64,000 nucleotides of DNA from Streptomyces microflavus (GCF_014650075.1 NZ_BMUG01000002.1:798359-862358), one strand, 5' to 3'; counted from the stretch's first letter, positions 18,540-27,402 are shown. The notes: a model not told the origin generated them from the letters alone. Numbers and translations are program-made.

Positions 18540-18589
18540 CGGACACAAGGCGACGGAACCGGATCGGGGCCCCGTTCCGTCACATCGCC

Positions 18590-19438
18590 ATGCACACACA
18601 ACGTATGGCAGTCAGCGTCAGCGTCCTGGCCCTCCTCACCCTCGCCGCCTGCGGTACGGAGTCGGGTTCCGGCTCCGGCTCCGGTGACGGCAGCGACACC
18701 GTGCAGAGCGATGTGCCCGTCACGGGGGTGGCGTGGAGCGTCGACTCCCTGACCGTCGGCGGGAAGAAGACCGGGGCCCCGGAGGGCTCCCGGCTGGAGA
18801 TCGACCCGAAGGGCCGGGCCAAGGCCGGCTTCGGCTGCAACCACATCAGCGCGGACGCCCGCGTCGAGGGCGACCGGATCACCTTCGGCAAGCCCGTCTC
18901 CACGCAGATGGCGTGCGACGAGACCACCGAGAAGGCCGAGAAGGCCGCCCTCGCCGCGATGGACGGCGAAGTCACCGCCAAGCTCTCCGGCGAGAAGCTG
19001 ACCCTCACCACCGAGGGCGGCGACACCATCGCACTCAGCGAGGAGAAGCCGGCCGACCTGGTGGGCACGCGGTGGGCGGTGAACACGCTCCTCAGCGGAG
19101 AGACGGCGACCACCGTCCCCGCCGATCTGCCGAAGGAGCGGGTGCCCCACCTGACCTTCGGCGAGGACGGCACGGTGCACGGCAACTCCGGCTGCAACTC
19201 CTTCCACGGCAAGGCGGCGGTCAAGGGCTCCACGATCGACTTCGGCCCGCCGGCCGGCACCCGGAAGATGTGCCCGGAGGCCGAGATGGAGGTGGAGCGC
19301 GCGGTACTCGCGGCCCTGGACGGCCCGGCGACGTACACGATCAAGGGCAGCACGCTCACCGTCACGTCGAAGGACGGCAAGGGCATCGGCGCCACGGCCG
19401 CCCCGGCGAAGAGCGAGGGCACCCAGGAACAGGGTTGA
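18590..19438 (+). CDS. Lipoprotein with two META/HslJ-type domains
   Basis: 282 aa. A signal sequence with lipobox 'LLTLAAC' (Cys near residue 21) is followed by a Gly/Ser linker, so it is anchored outside the cytoplasmic membrane. Two tandem META domains follow: 'VTGVAWSVDSLTVGGKK...FGCNHISADARV' (about 44-140) and 'LVGTRWAVNTLLSG...GNSGCNSFHGKAAV' (about 150-250). Each has the typical W near the start and the CN pair. META/HslJ proteins are linked to heat-shock or novobiocin tolerance in enterics; the role in Streptomyces is unknown. The start ATG is the first of two candidates (18590, 18605). Confidence 0.85.
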   Translation: MHTQRMAVSVSVLALLTLAACGTESGSGSGSGDGSDTVQSDVPVTGVAWSVDSLTVGGKKTGAPEGSRLEIDPKGRAKAGFGCNHISADARVEGDRITFGKPVSTQMACDETTEKAEKAALAAMDGEVTAKLSGEKLTLTTEGGDTIALSEEKPADLVGTRWAVNTLLSGETATTVPADLPKERVPHLTFGEDGTVHGNSGCNSFHGKAAVKGSTIDFGPPAGTRKMCPEAEMEVERAVLAALDGPATYTIKGSTLTVTSKDGKGIGATAAPAKSEGTQEQG

Positions 19439-19779
19439 ACCCGGCTCCCCGGTGTGAGGCTCACCACGAAACGAGCGTTCGGACAGCGGCCGGGGCGGGC
19501 CCGGGGCAGGTTCACCGAGCGCCACGGCCGGAAGGCCGCCAACCGGTCGCCGCGGCGGGTCCCTACCGGCCGGTAACCGGTCCCCGGCCCGGGAGTGAGC
19601 GCCGCAGCCGCTCCCCGGGGACCCCGGCGCTCGGACGATGGTCACACAGGGTCACCGGCCGAAGTCCCGCGAATCGCCCGCCCGGCGCGACGGGCCGACC
19701 CGTTCCCCGTGCTCCGCCCCGGCTTTGCCGACCGGTCCCCAATTCGGACCAGTGGTCGATCTCGCCTACACTCGGTGCC
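19439..19779. other. Intergenic region before purF
   Basis: 341 bp with no credible gene. GC-rich inverted sequences around ACCGGCCGGTAACCGGT (about 19564-19580) could be a terminator for the lipoprotein gene. The only other signal is the purF promoter at the right end. Confidence 0.4.
19743..19772 (+). promoter_or_regulatory. purF promoter, apparently giving a leaderless mRNA
   Basis: TACACT at 19767-19772 with TTCGGA (19743-19748) 18 bp upstream. The start point expected seven bases downstream coincides with the purF GTG at 19780. No Shine-Dalgarno precedes that GTG. Confidence 0.5.
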
Positions 19780-21306
19780 GTGCCCCGTGGTGATGGACGA
19801 CTCAACCACGACCTGCTCCCCGGAGAGAAAGGCCCCCAGGACGCTTGTGGCGTCTTCGGTGTCTGGGCTCCGGGTGAAGAGGTCGCCAAGCTCACCTATT
19901 TCGGACTGTATGCCCTGCAGCACCGCGGACAGGAATCCGCGGGCATCGCAGTGAGCAACGGGTCCCAGATCCTCGTCTTCAAGGACATGGGACTGGTCTC
20001 GCAGGTCTTCGACGAAACGTCTCTGGGTTCCCTCCAGGGCCATATCGCGGTCGGTCATGCCCGCTACTCCACCACCGGTGCCTCGGTGTGGGAGAACGCG
20101 CAGCCGACGTTCCGTGCCACCGCGCACGGCTCGATCGCCCTCGGCCACAACGGGAACCTGGTCAACACGGCCCAGCTCGCGGAGATGGTCGCCGACCTCC
20201 CCCGCAAGGACGGCCGCGCCACCCAGGTCGCCGCGACCAACGACACCGACCTGGTGACCGCACTGCTCGCCGGGCAGCGCGACGAGAACGACAAGCCCCT
20301 CACCATCGAGGAAGCCGCCGCCAAGGTGCTCCCCGACGTCAAGGGCGCGTTCTCGCTCGTCTTCATGGACGAGCACACCCTCTACGCCGCCCGTGACCCG
20401 CAGGGCATCCGCCCGCTGGTACTCGGCCGGCTCGAGCGCGGCTGGGTGGTCGCCTCCGAGTCCGCCGCGCTCGACATCTGCGGCGCCAGCTACGTACGCG
20501 AGATCGAGCCGGGTGAGCTCGTCGCCATCGACGAGAACGGCCTGCGCACCTCCCGATTCGCAGAAGCGAAGCCCAAGGGCTGTGTCTTCGAGTACGTCTA
20601 CCTGGCCCGTCCCGACACCGACATCGCCGGCCGGAACGTCTACCTCTCCCGGGTGGAGATGGGCCGCCGACTGGCCGCCGAAGCCCCCGCAGAGGCGGAT
20701 CTGGTCATAGCGACCCCGGAATCCGGCACCCCCGCCGCGATCGGGTACGCGGAGGCCAGCGGTATCCCGTTCGGCGCCGGACTGGTGAAGAACGCCTACG
20801 TCGGCCGGACCTTCATCCAGCCCTCGCAGACCATCCGCCAGCTCGGTATCCGGCTCAAGCTGAACCCGCTGAAGGAAGTCATCAAGGGCAAGCGCCTGGT
20901 GGTCGTCGACGACTCGATCGTCCGCGGCAACACCCAGCGCGCACTGGTCCGGATGCTCCGCGAGGCCGGGGCCGCCGAGATCCACATCCGGATCTCCTCG
21001 CCGCCGGTCAAGTGGCCCTGCTTCTTCGGCATCGACTTCGCGACCCGCGCCGAGCTGATCGCCAACGGCATGACCGTCGACGAGATCTGCACCTCGATGG
21101 GGGCCGACTCCCTGTCGTACATCTCGATCGACGCGATGATCGAGGCGACCACGATCGACAAGCCCAACCTGTGCCGCGCCTGCTTCGACGGTGAGTACCC
21201 GATGGAGCTCCCGGACCCGGAGCTGCTCGGCAAGCAGCTGCTGGAGACCGAGCTGGCGGCAGGGCCCGCGGCCACCGCCGCGGCCGACGCGCTGCGCCGT
21301 CCGTGA
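19780..21306 (+). CDS. purF: Amidophosphoribosyltransferase (PRPP amidotransferase)
   Basis: 508 aa. First committed step of purine synthesis: PRPP plus glutamine to phosphoribosylamine. A 22-residue propeptide precedes the N-terminal nucleophile Cys23 in 'GPQDACGVFGVW', as in the Bacillus-type enzyme. Ntn glutaminase motifs: 'YFGLYALQHRGQESAGIA' and 'GHARYSTTG'. The PRPP loop is 'RLVVVDDSIVRGNTQRALV' (about 372-390). C-terminal cysteines in 'LCRACFDGEYPMELP' fit the 4Fe-4S ligands. The GTG at 19780 is chosen by homology; the long upstream frame is a shadow. It probably forms an operon with purM, 60 bp downstream. Confidence 0.97.
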   Translation: MPRGDGRLNHDLLPGEKGPQDACGVFGVWAPGEEVAKLTYFGLYALQHRGQESAGIAVSNGSQILVFKDMGLVSQVFDETSLGSLQGHIAVGHARYSTTGASVWENAQPTFRATAHGSIALGHNGNLVNTAQLAEMVADLPRKDGRATQVAATNDTDLVTALLAGQRDENDKPLTIEEAAAKVLPDVKGAFSLVFMDEHTLYAARDPQGIRPLVLGRLERGWVVASESAALDICGASYVREIEPGELVAIDENGLRTSRFAEAKPKGCVFEYVYLARPDTDIAGRNVYLSRVEMGRRLAAEAPAEADLVIATPESGTPAAIGYAEASGIPFGAGLVKNAYVGRTFIQPSQTIRQLGIRLKLNPLKEVIKGKRLVVVDDSIVRGNTQRALVRMLREAGAAEIHIRISSPPVKWPCFFGIDFATRAELIANGMTVDEICTSMGADSLSYISIDAMIEATTIDKPNLCRACFDGEYPMELPDPELLGKQLLETELAAGPAATAAADALRRP

Positions 21307-21366
21307 CCCGGACGCGCGGCCGCCTCCCCCACCAGCCCCGTATCTCCACACGAAAGATCCCAGGCC

Positions 21367-22440
21367 ATGTCTGAGACAACAGGTGCTTCCTACGCGGCGG
21401 CCGGAGTCGACATCGAAGCCGGTGACCGCGCCGTCGAGCTGATGAAGGAGTGGGTGAAGAAGACGCAGCGCCCCGAGGTCGCGGGCCTCGGCGGACTCGG
21501 CGGCTTCGCCGGCCTCTTCGACGCCTCGGCGCTCAAGCGCTACGAGCGCCCGCTCCTGGCCTCCGCCACCGACGGTGTCGGCACCAAGGTGGACCTGGCG
21601 CGTCAGATGGGCGTGTACGACACCATCGGCCACGACCTCGTCGGCATGGTCGTGGACGACCTCGTCGTCTGCGGGGCCGAGCCGCTCTTCATGACCGACT
21701 ACATCTGCGTCGGCAAGGTGCACCCCGAGCGTGTCGCGGCCATCGTGAAGGGCATCGCCGAAGGCTGTGTCCTCGCGGGCTGCGCCCTGGTCGGCGGCGA
21801 GACGGCCGAGCACCCGGGTCTCCTCGGCCCGGACGACTTCGATGTCGCGGGAGCCGGTACGGGCGTGGTCGAGGCCGACCGCCTGCTCGGCCCGGACCGT
21901 ATCCGCAAGGGTGACGCCGTCATCGCGATGGCGTCCTCCGGTCTTCACTCGAACGGGTACTCGCTCGTCCGCCACGTGGTCTTCGACCGGGCCGGCTGGA
22001 CGCTGGACCGCGAGGTCGAGGAGTTCGGCCGGACGCTCGGCGAGGAGCTCCTGGAGCCCACCCGGATCTACTCGCTGGACTGCCTGGCGCTCACCCGCAC
22101 GACCGAGGTGCACGGCTTCAGCCACGTCACCGGCGGCGGCCTGGCGAACAACCTGGCCCGGGTCGTCCCGGACGGGCTGCACGCCACCGTGGACCGCTCC
22201 ACCTGGACGCCCGGCGCGGTCTTCGACCTGGTGGGCAAGGCCGGGAACGTGGAGCAGCTGGAGCTGGAGAAGACGCTGAACATGGGCGTCGGCATGATCG
22301 CGATCGTCCCGGCCGACTCGGTGGACGCGGCGCTCACGACCCTGTCCGACCGCGGGGTCGACTCCTGGGTCGCCGGTGAGATCACCGACCGCGGTGACCA
22401 CGCCACGGGCGCCGAGCTGACCGGCAGCTACGCACGCTAG
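21367..22440 (+). CDS. purM: Phosphoribosylformylglycinamidine cyclo-ligase (AIR synthetase)
   Basis: 357 aa, standard length. ATP-dependent ring closure of FGAM to AIR. Characteristic segments: 'LLASATDGVGTKVDLARQMG' (about 60-79), 'GHDLVGMVVDDLVVCGAEPL' (about 89-108), 'LVGGETAEHPG' (about 141-151) and 'SSGLHSNGYSLVR' (about 192-204). It follows purF closely and ends with a GC-rich terminator hairpin. Confidence 0.98.
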   Translation: MSETTGASYAAAGVDIEAGDRAVELMKEWVKKTQRPEVAGLGGLGGFAGLFDASALKRYERPLLASATDGVGTKVDLARQMGVYDTIGHDLVGMVVDDLVVCGAEPLFMTDYICVGKVHPERVAAIVKGIAEGCVLAGCALVGGETAEHPGLLGPDDFDVAGAGTGVVEADRLLGPDRIRKGDAVIAMASSGLHSNGYSLVRHVVFDRAGWTLDREVEEFGRTLGEELLEPTRIYSLDCLALTRTTEVHGFSHVTGGGLANNLARVVPDGLHATVDRSTWTPGAVFDLVGKAGNVEQLELEKTLNMGVGMIAIVPADSVDAALTTLSDRGVDSWVAGEITDRGDHATGAELTGSYAR

Positions 22441-22452
22441 GCCGTACGCCGT

Positions 22453-22481
22453 GTGGTGTGCCGGGCCGCCCGGCACACCAC
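22453..22481. terminator. purFM terminator
   Basis: 13-bp perfect stem GTGGTGTGCCGGG with a CCG loop, 12 bp after purM; no T-run. Confidence 0.75.
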
Positions 22482-22605
22482 GAGAGGGCACGGCGGAGCC
22501 GGTCCGGGACAGCCCGCTCGTCGGCGCACTCCGGGCACTCCGGATCAGGACACGAAGAAGCGCCGGACCGGGACGTACGGATCCGGTCCGGATCGGGACA
22601 CACAG

Positions 22606-22636
22606 AACCCGGCCCGGGGCAGGCCCGGACCGGGTT
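22606..22636. terminator. Terminator-like hairpin after the DUF3073 gene
   Basis: AACCCGGCCCGG / CCGGACCGGGTT stem with one mismatch. It lies 18 bp beyond the minus-strand stop at 22654 and ends in T residues on the plus side. Confidence 0.5.
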
Positions 22637-22653
22637 GATGTGTCAGCGCGAGG

Positions 22654-22911
22654 TCAAGCGCCGCGGCGCTGCGACGAGGGGCCGGACTGATCGTCCTGAT
22701 CCTCGCCATCGTCCTCGTTGTAGCGATCCGCGTACTGTGCGTACGGGTCATCTTCCTCGTCGTCGTCCTCGAACGGCTCGGCGTTCGGTGGCTGACTCGA
22801 AGGAGATGCGCCCAGCTCATTGGCCAGACGCGACAGGTCCGTTCCGCCGCTGCTGTACTTCAGCTGGCGGGCGACCTTGGTCTGCTTGGCCTTTGCCCGG
22901 CCGCGCCCCAT
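22654..22911 (-). CDS. DUF3073 small acidic-tailed protein
   Basis: 85 aa, function unknown. A basic N-terminus 'MGRGRAKAKQTKVARQLKYS' is followed by 'SGGTDLSRLANELG', then a strongly acidic, Asp/Glu-rich tail with tyrosines ('EDDDEEDDPYAQYADRY'). This two-charge layout is constant in the actinobacterial DUF3073 family. The ATG at 22911 is preceded by GAGGGGG at suitable distance; the longer upstream frame lacks one. It sits alone between purM and vdh. Confidence 0.9.
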   Translation of the reverse strand: MGRGRAKAKQTKVARQLKYSSGGTDLSRLANELGASPSSQPPNAEPFEDDDEEDDPYAQYADRYNEDDGEDQDDQSGPSSQRRGA

Positions 22912-23127
22912 GGCTCGACCCCCTCGGTGACGGGGCTCGACGGCCCCAGAGTCTTGACACGCGTTCATGTTTCAGGACGGACTCTCGACAGAGAGACCGC
23001 GCCCGTAGGGCTTTAACGGTACCTGCTTCCGTGGCCATACGGTACGCCGCCCGCGTCTTGCGCCCCGGTACAGGGCCAGTGAGGAGCCCCGTCCCCGCTG
23101 GTCAACTGCGATTTTAACCTCTTCTTG

Positions 23128-23185
23128 GCGGACGACCCGCCGACCGGCGTGAGTCTTGTCTCCTGCCGGCCGGCGGGCCGCCCGC
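23128..23185. terminator. Imperfect long hairpin downstream of vdh
   Basis: Outer arms 23128-23142 (GCGGACGACCCGCCG) and 23171-23185 (CGGCGGGCCGCCCGC) pair with two mismatches, and the inner ACCGGC/GCCGG can pair too. It starts just beyond the vdh stop on the minus strand. Confidence 0.45.
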
Positions 23186-23192
23186 GTGCGCG

Positions 23193-24275
23193 TCAGCGAC
23201 CGCGCGCCTCGGCCATCCGCTGCTCGGCGATCCGGTCGGCCGCCGCGGCGGGCGGAATGCCGTCCGCCTTCGCACGTGCGAATATTTCCAGCGTGGTGTC
23301 GAAGATCTTCGTCGCCTTCGCCTTGCACCGGTCGAAGTCGAACCCGTGCAGCTCGTCGGCGACCTGGATCACGCCGCCGGCGTTGACCACGTAGTCGGGT
23401 GCGTAGAGGACCGACCGGTCGGCCAGGTCCTTCTCGACACCCGGGTGGGCCAGCTGGTTGTTGGCCGCGCCGCACACCACCTTCGCCGTGAGCACCGGAA
23501 CGGTCGCGTCGTTGAGCGCGCCGCCGAGCGCGCAGGGCGCGTAGATGTCGAGACCCTCGGTGCGGATCAGCGTCTCGGTGTCCGCCACCACGGTGACCTC
23601 CGGGTGCAGATCGGTGATCCGGCGCACCGACTCCTCGCGTACGTCGGTGATCACGACCTCGGCCCCGTCGGAGAGCAGGTGCTCGACGAGGTGGTGGCCC
23701 ACCTTGCCGACCCCGGCGACGCCGACCTTGCGGCCGCGCAGCGTCGGGTCGCCCCACAGGTGCTGGGCCGAGGCCCGCATGCCCTGGAAGACACCGAACG
23801 CGGTGAGGACGGAGGAGTCGCCGGCGCCGCCGTTCTCGGGGGAGCGGCCGGTGGTCCAGCGGCACTCCCGGGCGACGACGTCCATGTCGGCGACGTAGGT
23901 GCCGACATCGCAGGCGGTGACGTACCGGCCGCCGAGCGAGGCGACGAACCGGCCGTAGGCCAGGAGGAGTTCCTCCGTCTTGATCTTCTCCGGGTCGCCG
24001 ATGATGACGGCCTTGCCGCCACCGTGGTCGAGTCCGGCCAGGGCGTTCTTGTACGACATCCCGCGCGACAGGTTCAGCGCGTCGGCGACGGCCTCGGCCT
24101 CGGTCGCGTACGGGTAGAAGCGGGTGCCGCCGAGGCCGGGGCCGAGGGCGGTGTTGTGGAGGGCGATGACGGCCTTGAGGCCGGTGGCACGGTCCTGGCA
24201 GATCACGACTTGCTCGTGACCCCCCTGATCCGAGTGGAACAGGGTGTGCAGGACGCCGTTAGTCACATCGGTCAC
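23193..24275 (-). CDS. vdh: Valine (branched-chain amino acid) dehydrogenase
   Basis: 360 aa, Glu/Leu/Phe/Val dehydrogenase family, closest to Streptomyces ValDH. It deaminates valine, leucine and isoleucine oxidatively with NAD, providing 2-keto acids as precursors for branched fatty acids and macrolide starter or extender units. Substrate domain: '[20 protein letters not shown]' (about 48-67) and catalytic Lys in '[12 protein letters not shown]'. The Rossmann domain has '[18 protein letters not shown]' (about 180-197). GTG 24275 is used because homologues begin '[18 protein letters not shown]'. It is divergent from the hypothetical gene at 24450; the 174-bp gap has two GC hairpins. Confidence 0.95.
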   Translation of the reverse strand: MTDVTNGVLHTLFHSDQGGHEQVVICQDRATGLKAVIALHNTALGPGLGGTRFYPYATEAEAVADALNLSRGMSYKNALAGLDHGGGKAVIIGDPEKIKTEELLLAYGRFVASLGGRYVTACDVGTYVADMDVVARECRWTTGRSPENGGAGDSSVLTAFGVFQGMRASAQHLWGDPTLRGRKVGVAGVGKVGHHLVEHLLSDGAEVVITDVREESVRRITDLHPEVTVVADTETLIRTEGLDIYAPCALGGALNDATVPVLTAKVVCGAANNQLAHPGVEKDLADRSVLYAPDYVVNAGGVIQVADELHGFDFDRCKAKATKIFDTTLEIFARAKADGIPPAAAADRIAEQRMAEARGR

Positions 24276-24449
24276 TGTGGTGACTCCCAAGTACGAAGCG
24301 GCGGAGGCTCTCCTAGGGGTGGGGAGAGCCCCGGACCGACCGGCACGGCCGGTCCGATGGGCAAGAGCGTAAGTCCTCCGGCGGCGCGGATCTGCCCCCG
24401 TGCGGAGGATCACCCCCTGGGGGTGTACGCGCGTGGCACGATGCGCTGC

Positions 24450-25313
24450 ATGTCGGTGGTGTCTTCAGTGGTCGTCCCTTACACGTCCTACCTCCGGGTG
24501 TACGAGCCGCTCGCCGCCTTCGCGGAGCCCGAGCGCAGTCACTGGGCCCGTTACGCCCGGCGCCCGGTGCTGCCCACCGCCCAGGACGAACTGCGCCGCT
24601 CACTGGCCGACCTGGTGCCGACCCCGCCGGTCGGGGTGCCCGTCCACGAGAGCGGCGACGCGTTCGTGGCGGAGCTGGACGGGGTGCTGTGCGTCTGCCC
24701 GTGGCGGACCCGGCTGCGGGCGTGGCTCGCACTGGAGGAGCTGGAGGGGCCGGGGGAAGCGGGGGGAATGTTTCCGGCCAACGTGCTGGACGTCCTGCTG
24801 CCCGCCGTGGTGCGGGACCAGGCGCGGGCGGACCACGAGCGCTGGCAGCGGCACAACCCGGACGCGCGGCCGTGGATCCGCACCACGGTGTGGCAGGTCC
24901 CGGTGCGCTGGTTCGTCCTCTTCCGCGACGAGGAGCGGGAGTACGCGGCGGCGGACGGCGAGGGCGGGGAGCCGGTGCTGCGCTACCGCACGCCGATGGT
25001 GGAGGCCCGGCGCCGGCTGGCCCGGGGGCTGCGGACGCTGCGCGAGAGCGCCGCCCAGGGACCGCTCACCGAGGGGCTCGTGGATGTGGGGCGCTGGCTG
25101 GAGGAGTTCCATCCGCGCTCTCTCGTGGAGCTCGACTACGGCGGTCTGGTGCACGCGCTCTCCGCGGAGCAGCTCGCCGGGGACCGGTCGGCCGCGGATG
25201 TGGCGGAGGGGCTCGCCGCGCTGGGCACCGGCGACAGCGAGGGCGCCGGAGAGGCGTACGCACGGCTCGCGGAGCGGTGGCGGGCGGTCCGGGACCGCCA
25301 GTTCACGAACTGA
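24450..25313 (+). CDS. Conserved hypothetical protein next to bldC
   Basis: 287 aa, no recognised domain, no signal peptide or membrane segment. It begins '[20 protein letters not shown]' and is rich in Trp/Arg-containing helices, for example '[20 protein letters not shown]' (about 140-159) and '[21 protein letters not shown]' (about 212-232). In Streptomyces this gene is a constant left neighbour of bldC as I recall. A second in-frame ATG (24441) is possible. Upstream, a CACCCCC-T-GGGGGTG palindrome (24411-24425) could be an operator. I do not propose a function. Confidence 0.8.
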   Translation: MSVVSSVVVPYTSYLRVYEPLAAFAEPERSHWARYARRPVLPTAQDELRRSLADLVPTPPVGVPVHESGDAFVAELDGVLCVCPWRTRLRAWLALEELEGPGEAGGMFPANVLDVLLPAVVRDQARADHERWQRHNPDARPWIRTTVWQVPVRWFVLFRDEEREYAAADGEGGEPVLRYRTPMVEARRRLARGLRTLRESAAQGPLTEGLVDVGRWLEEFHPRSLVELDYGGLVHALSAEQLAGDRSAADVAEGLAALGTGDSEGAGEAYARLAERWRAVRDRQFTN

Positions 25314-25660
25314 CCGGCCCGTCGGTCGGTCCGTTCACCAATTGACGTGAAAAGGCCCACAGCGGCATCAACGTGATGGAACCGGGGCATCCTTCATCCA
25401 GGACGGACCGGAAGTCGGACCGGGCGGGAAGGAGGGGTGCGGGAGTCCGGTGGAGCAGTCGGCCGGATCGCCAGGGTGGAGGCAGCGAAGGGCGGCTGAC
25501 GGGTCGTGAACCTGCGTCCCGTGTGGCACGTGGGGTGGGTGAGGCGGAAGAGTACGCCTCAGGAGCCGGGACCTACGTCCCGAACCGGGCCTTTGCCTCA
25601 AGCGTGATGGATAGCACTAACGGGGCCCTTGCGCTCATCCCTACTCCTCGTGCCAAAATA

Positions 25661-25693
25661 GGACAAGGAGTCCGGGGAGGGCTCCTTCTGTCC
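25661..25693 (+). other. Interrupted hairpin (attenuator-like) in the bldC leader region
   Basis: GGACA-AGGAG pairs with CTCCT-(TC)-TGTCC around an 11-nt loop: two 5-bp stems with a 2-nt bulge, followed by AAGTAAG. It could be the terminator or attenuator of a short upstream transcript. Confidence 0.4.
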
Positions 25694-25737
25694 AAGTAAG
25701 GGCGGAATACTCAGCATTGCACGCTATGGGGGGTCTG

Positions 25738-25878
25738 ATGACTCCTGATCGCTCTGTGACTGATCGTCACGGTGGTGTGACTGTCCGCTATGGCATGGTC
25801 CATCGGCTTCCGTCGCTGATGAACACCTGGGAGGGCAATTCCATCGGTTTGGCCGACGCGGCTGGACGGATGGTGTAG
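25738..25878 (+). CDS. Candidate small ORF (46 aa) upstream of bldC
   Basis: Starts ATG ACT CCT GAT after a GGGGGG box and ends TAG. The predicted peptide begins 'MTPDRSVTDRHGGVTVRYG'. It has no family I recognise. GC at third positions is only about 63 %, far below neighbouring genes, which argues against a conserved protein but is shared in part by bldC. It may equally be untranslated leader RNA. Confidence 0.25.
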   Translation: MTPDRSVTDRHGGVTVRYGMVHRLPSLMNTWEGNSIGLADAAGRMV

Positions 25879-25973
25879 TTGTAGTGCCGAGGACAAGCCG
25901 TTCGTCCTATAACCGACTCGGCCCGCGTCCGCCATTTCGGGCAACGCGGGTCAAGGTGCAGAATTTAGAGGAA

Positions 25974-25995
25974 AGAACCGAGAAGGTTCGGTTCT
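25974..25995 (+). promoter_or_regulatory. Hairpin immediately upstream of the bldC ribosome-binding site
   Basis: AGAACCGA / TCGGTTCT, an 8-bp stem with loop GAAGGT, ends four bases before GAGGAGG (25999-26005). It is placed to modulate translation initiation or mRNA stability of bldC. Confidence 0.5.
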
Positions 25996-26011
25996 CCCGA
26001 GGAGGCCGCTC

Positions 26012-26218
26012 ATGACCGCTCGCACCCCTGATGCCGAGCCGCTGCTGACCCCGGCTGAGGTTGCCACGATGTTCCGCGTGGACCCGAAGACGGTCACCCG
26101 TTGGGCCAAGGCTGGCAAGCTCACGTCCATCCGCACGCTCGGTGGACATCGCCGGTACCGCGAGGCAGAGGTCCGCGCACTGCTTGCGGGTATTCCGCAG
26201 CAGCGCAGCGAGGCCTGA
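26012..26218 (+). CDS. bldC: Developmental regulator BldC (MerR-like HTH)
   Basis: 68 aa single-domain MerR-family DNA-binding protein with no effector domain. The winged HTH covers 'LLTPAEVATMFRVDPKTVTR' (about 11-30) and 'WAKAGKLTSIRTLGGHRRYR' (about 31-50). BldC binds AT-rich direct repeats cooperatively, represses early sporulation genes and holds vegetative growth. It is full length and essentially invariant in Streptomyces. Strong GAGGAGG box 6-7 bp before the ATG. Followed by a textbook intrinsic terminator at 26367. Confidence 0.97.
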   Translation: MTARTPDAEPLLTPAEVATMFRVDPKTVTRWAKAGKLTSIRTLGGHRRYREAEVRALLAGIPQQRSEA

Positions 26219-26366
26219 CACACCCCTGTCACGCAGCGCAGCAGCAGTAACAGCATCACAACCGGGCAGTCGTCAGGTCCCCCAACCTCCGGCCGCCCAT
26301 ACATAGCTCCATTCGACGGACGCCTGCCCCAACGGGCGTCATACCTGTGTACGGGTGCGTCGTTTC

Positions 26367-26405
26367 GATCGCGCTGGACTCCGCCGGGTCCAGCGCGATC
26401 TTTTT
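26367..26405 (+). terminator. Intrinsic terminator of bldC
   Basis: 12-bp perfect stem GATCGCGCTGGA / TCCAGCGCGATC, 10-nt loop, then five T: a canonical Rho-independent terminator with a T-run, rare in this genome window. Confidence 0.93.
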
Positions 26406-26679
26406 ATGTCCCGGTGCTCTGGGCCGGCAGCGTCCCGCCGGGCCTCTCGTGCCCCCGTAAGCCGCTCGTACACCCTCCGAGGGGCCCGCAGAACGGGTGA
26501 CCGATAACCGGGTGGTCGGTCGGCTTCCAGGCCTTCCAGGGCCCGCCGGCGGATCGCCCGCCCGCCCGTCCCGGCGCCCTTCGTGGGTCTGTGAGCGGGT
26601 CTGTGCGGGAGTGTGGGTGAGCGTCCCGGACTCGGTGGGACAGCCCCGGACGGAACGGTCCGGCCGAACGCTCGGGCCG

Positions 26680-26691
26680 GTGCAATTGCAC
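26680..26691. promoter_or_regulatory. GTGCAATTGCAC palindrome in an AT-rich patch
   Basis: Perfect 12-bp palindrome followed by ATATTAAATTC, about 430 bp from the start of the nearest gene on the right and beyond the bldC terminator on the left. It looks like a protein-binding site without an obvious target promoter. Confidence 0.35.
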
Positions 26692-26828
26692 ATATTAAAT
26701 TCGCCAGTTGTAGGACAGGCGTAAAGTGCCCCGGTCTGAAAACTCTTTCGGTGACACCCGTCACACTGCCGGATGCTTGCCAACTACGAGCCTGCCACTG
26801 TCCGGACGCGGAATCACCCGGCCGATGG

Positions 26829-27116
26829 TCATGAAGCGGCGGGCCTTTCGTCCTCGCCCCCGTCCGGCTCCACGGCGGCGCCTGCCGCGGCCGCGGGGCT
26901 TCCGGTGCGGTTCCGGGGCTCCTGCGGCTCGTCCGGAGCGCCTGGAGCCGCCCCGGACGCCTGTGCGTCCCGGTCGCCGTCCCCGGGCTCCATGGCGAGG
27001 CGCAGCAGCCGGTGGCAGACGGGGCAGTGGCGGGTGAGGTGCCCGTAGCCGTAGGCGGCCGCCAGATGGGCACGGAGCAGTGCGCGGGTCTCGTGTCGTG
27101 CTGTGGACGCGGACAT
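26829..27116 (-). CDS. Small conserved actinobacterial protein with a Cys pair (DUF6274-like)
   Basis: 95 aa. The N-terminal 45 residues 'MSASTARHETRALLRAHLAA...' contain 'HLTRHCPVCHRLLRLAME', a CPxCH half zinc-knuckle. The rest is a low-complexity Gly/Ala/Pro-rich tail. A single CxxC with nearby histidines could bind metal as a dimer. The ATG at 27116 has a GGGAGGT box; the longer frame upstream lacks one. Family name from memory, function unknown. Confidence 0.7.
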   Translation of the reverse strand: MSASTARHETRALLRAHLAAAYGYGHLTRHCPVCHRLLRLAMEPGDGDRDAQASGAAPGAPDEPQEPRNRTGSPAAAAGAAVEPDGGEDERPAAS

Positions 27117-27248
27117 ACGAGCCACCTCCCGGTGAGCCCGGCCGTCCCCCGCCGTAGGAAGCGCCGAGGGAAACAGGGACAGCCTCTGCTCTACGGGGTA
27201 CCCGTGGCGGGAGGAGCCGTCAAGGGTGCGAGGAGCCGTCAGGACGCG

Positions 27249-27281
27249 AGAAAGCCCGGATCGAAACGATCCGGGCTTTCT
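27249..27281. terminator. Terminator of tRNA-Asp
   Basis: 15-bp perfect stem AGAAAGCCCGGATCG with AAA loop, 8 bp beyond the tRNA 3' end on the minus strand. Confidence 0.88.
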
Positions 27282-27288
27282 CCTACTG

Positions 27289-27363
27289 CGGTCCTGACGG
27301 GATTTGAACCCGCGGCCTCCACCTTGACAGGGTGGCGAGCACTCCAAACTGCTCCACAGGACC
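27289..27363 (-). tRNA. tRNA-Asp (GTC)
   Basis: Minus-strand cloverleaf: acceptor GGTCCTG/CAGGACC, anticodon stem-loop CCACC-CTGTCAA-GGTGG, T-loop TTCAAAT, discriminator G. CCA not encoded. Identical to the copy at 33946-34020. Confidence 0.97.
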
Positions 27364-27402
27364 AGGTTTTCGCTGCTGCCTTGCGGCTGGCTGCGAAACC
27401 AG

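Larger units (their letters stand above)
25314..26011. promoter_or_regulatory. Long (698-bp) structured region upstream of bldC
   Basis: No typical Streptomyces gene, and lower in GC than its surroundings. It contains the hairpin at 25661-25693, a 46-codon ORF at 25738-25878, an AT-rich segment (CAGAATTTAGAGG, 25959-25971) and a hairpin right in front of the bldC ribosome-binding site. The layout suggests one or more promoters far upstream and a long 5' leader. Confidence 0.5.
26219..26828. other. Gene-free region after bldC
   Basis: 610 bp. It holds the bldC terminator (26367-26405) and, further right, an AT-rich patch with the GTGCAATTGCAC palindrome (26680-26691). Between them I see no ORF with Streptomyces codon bias. 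Confidence 0.5.
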
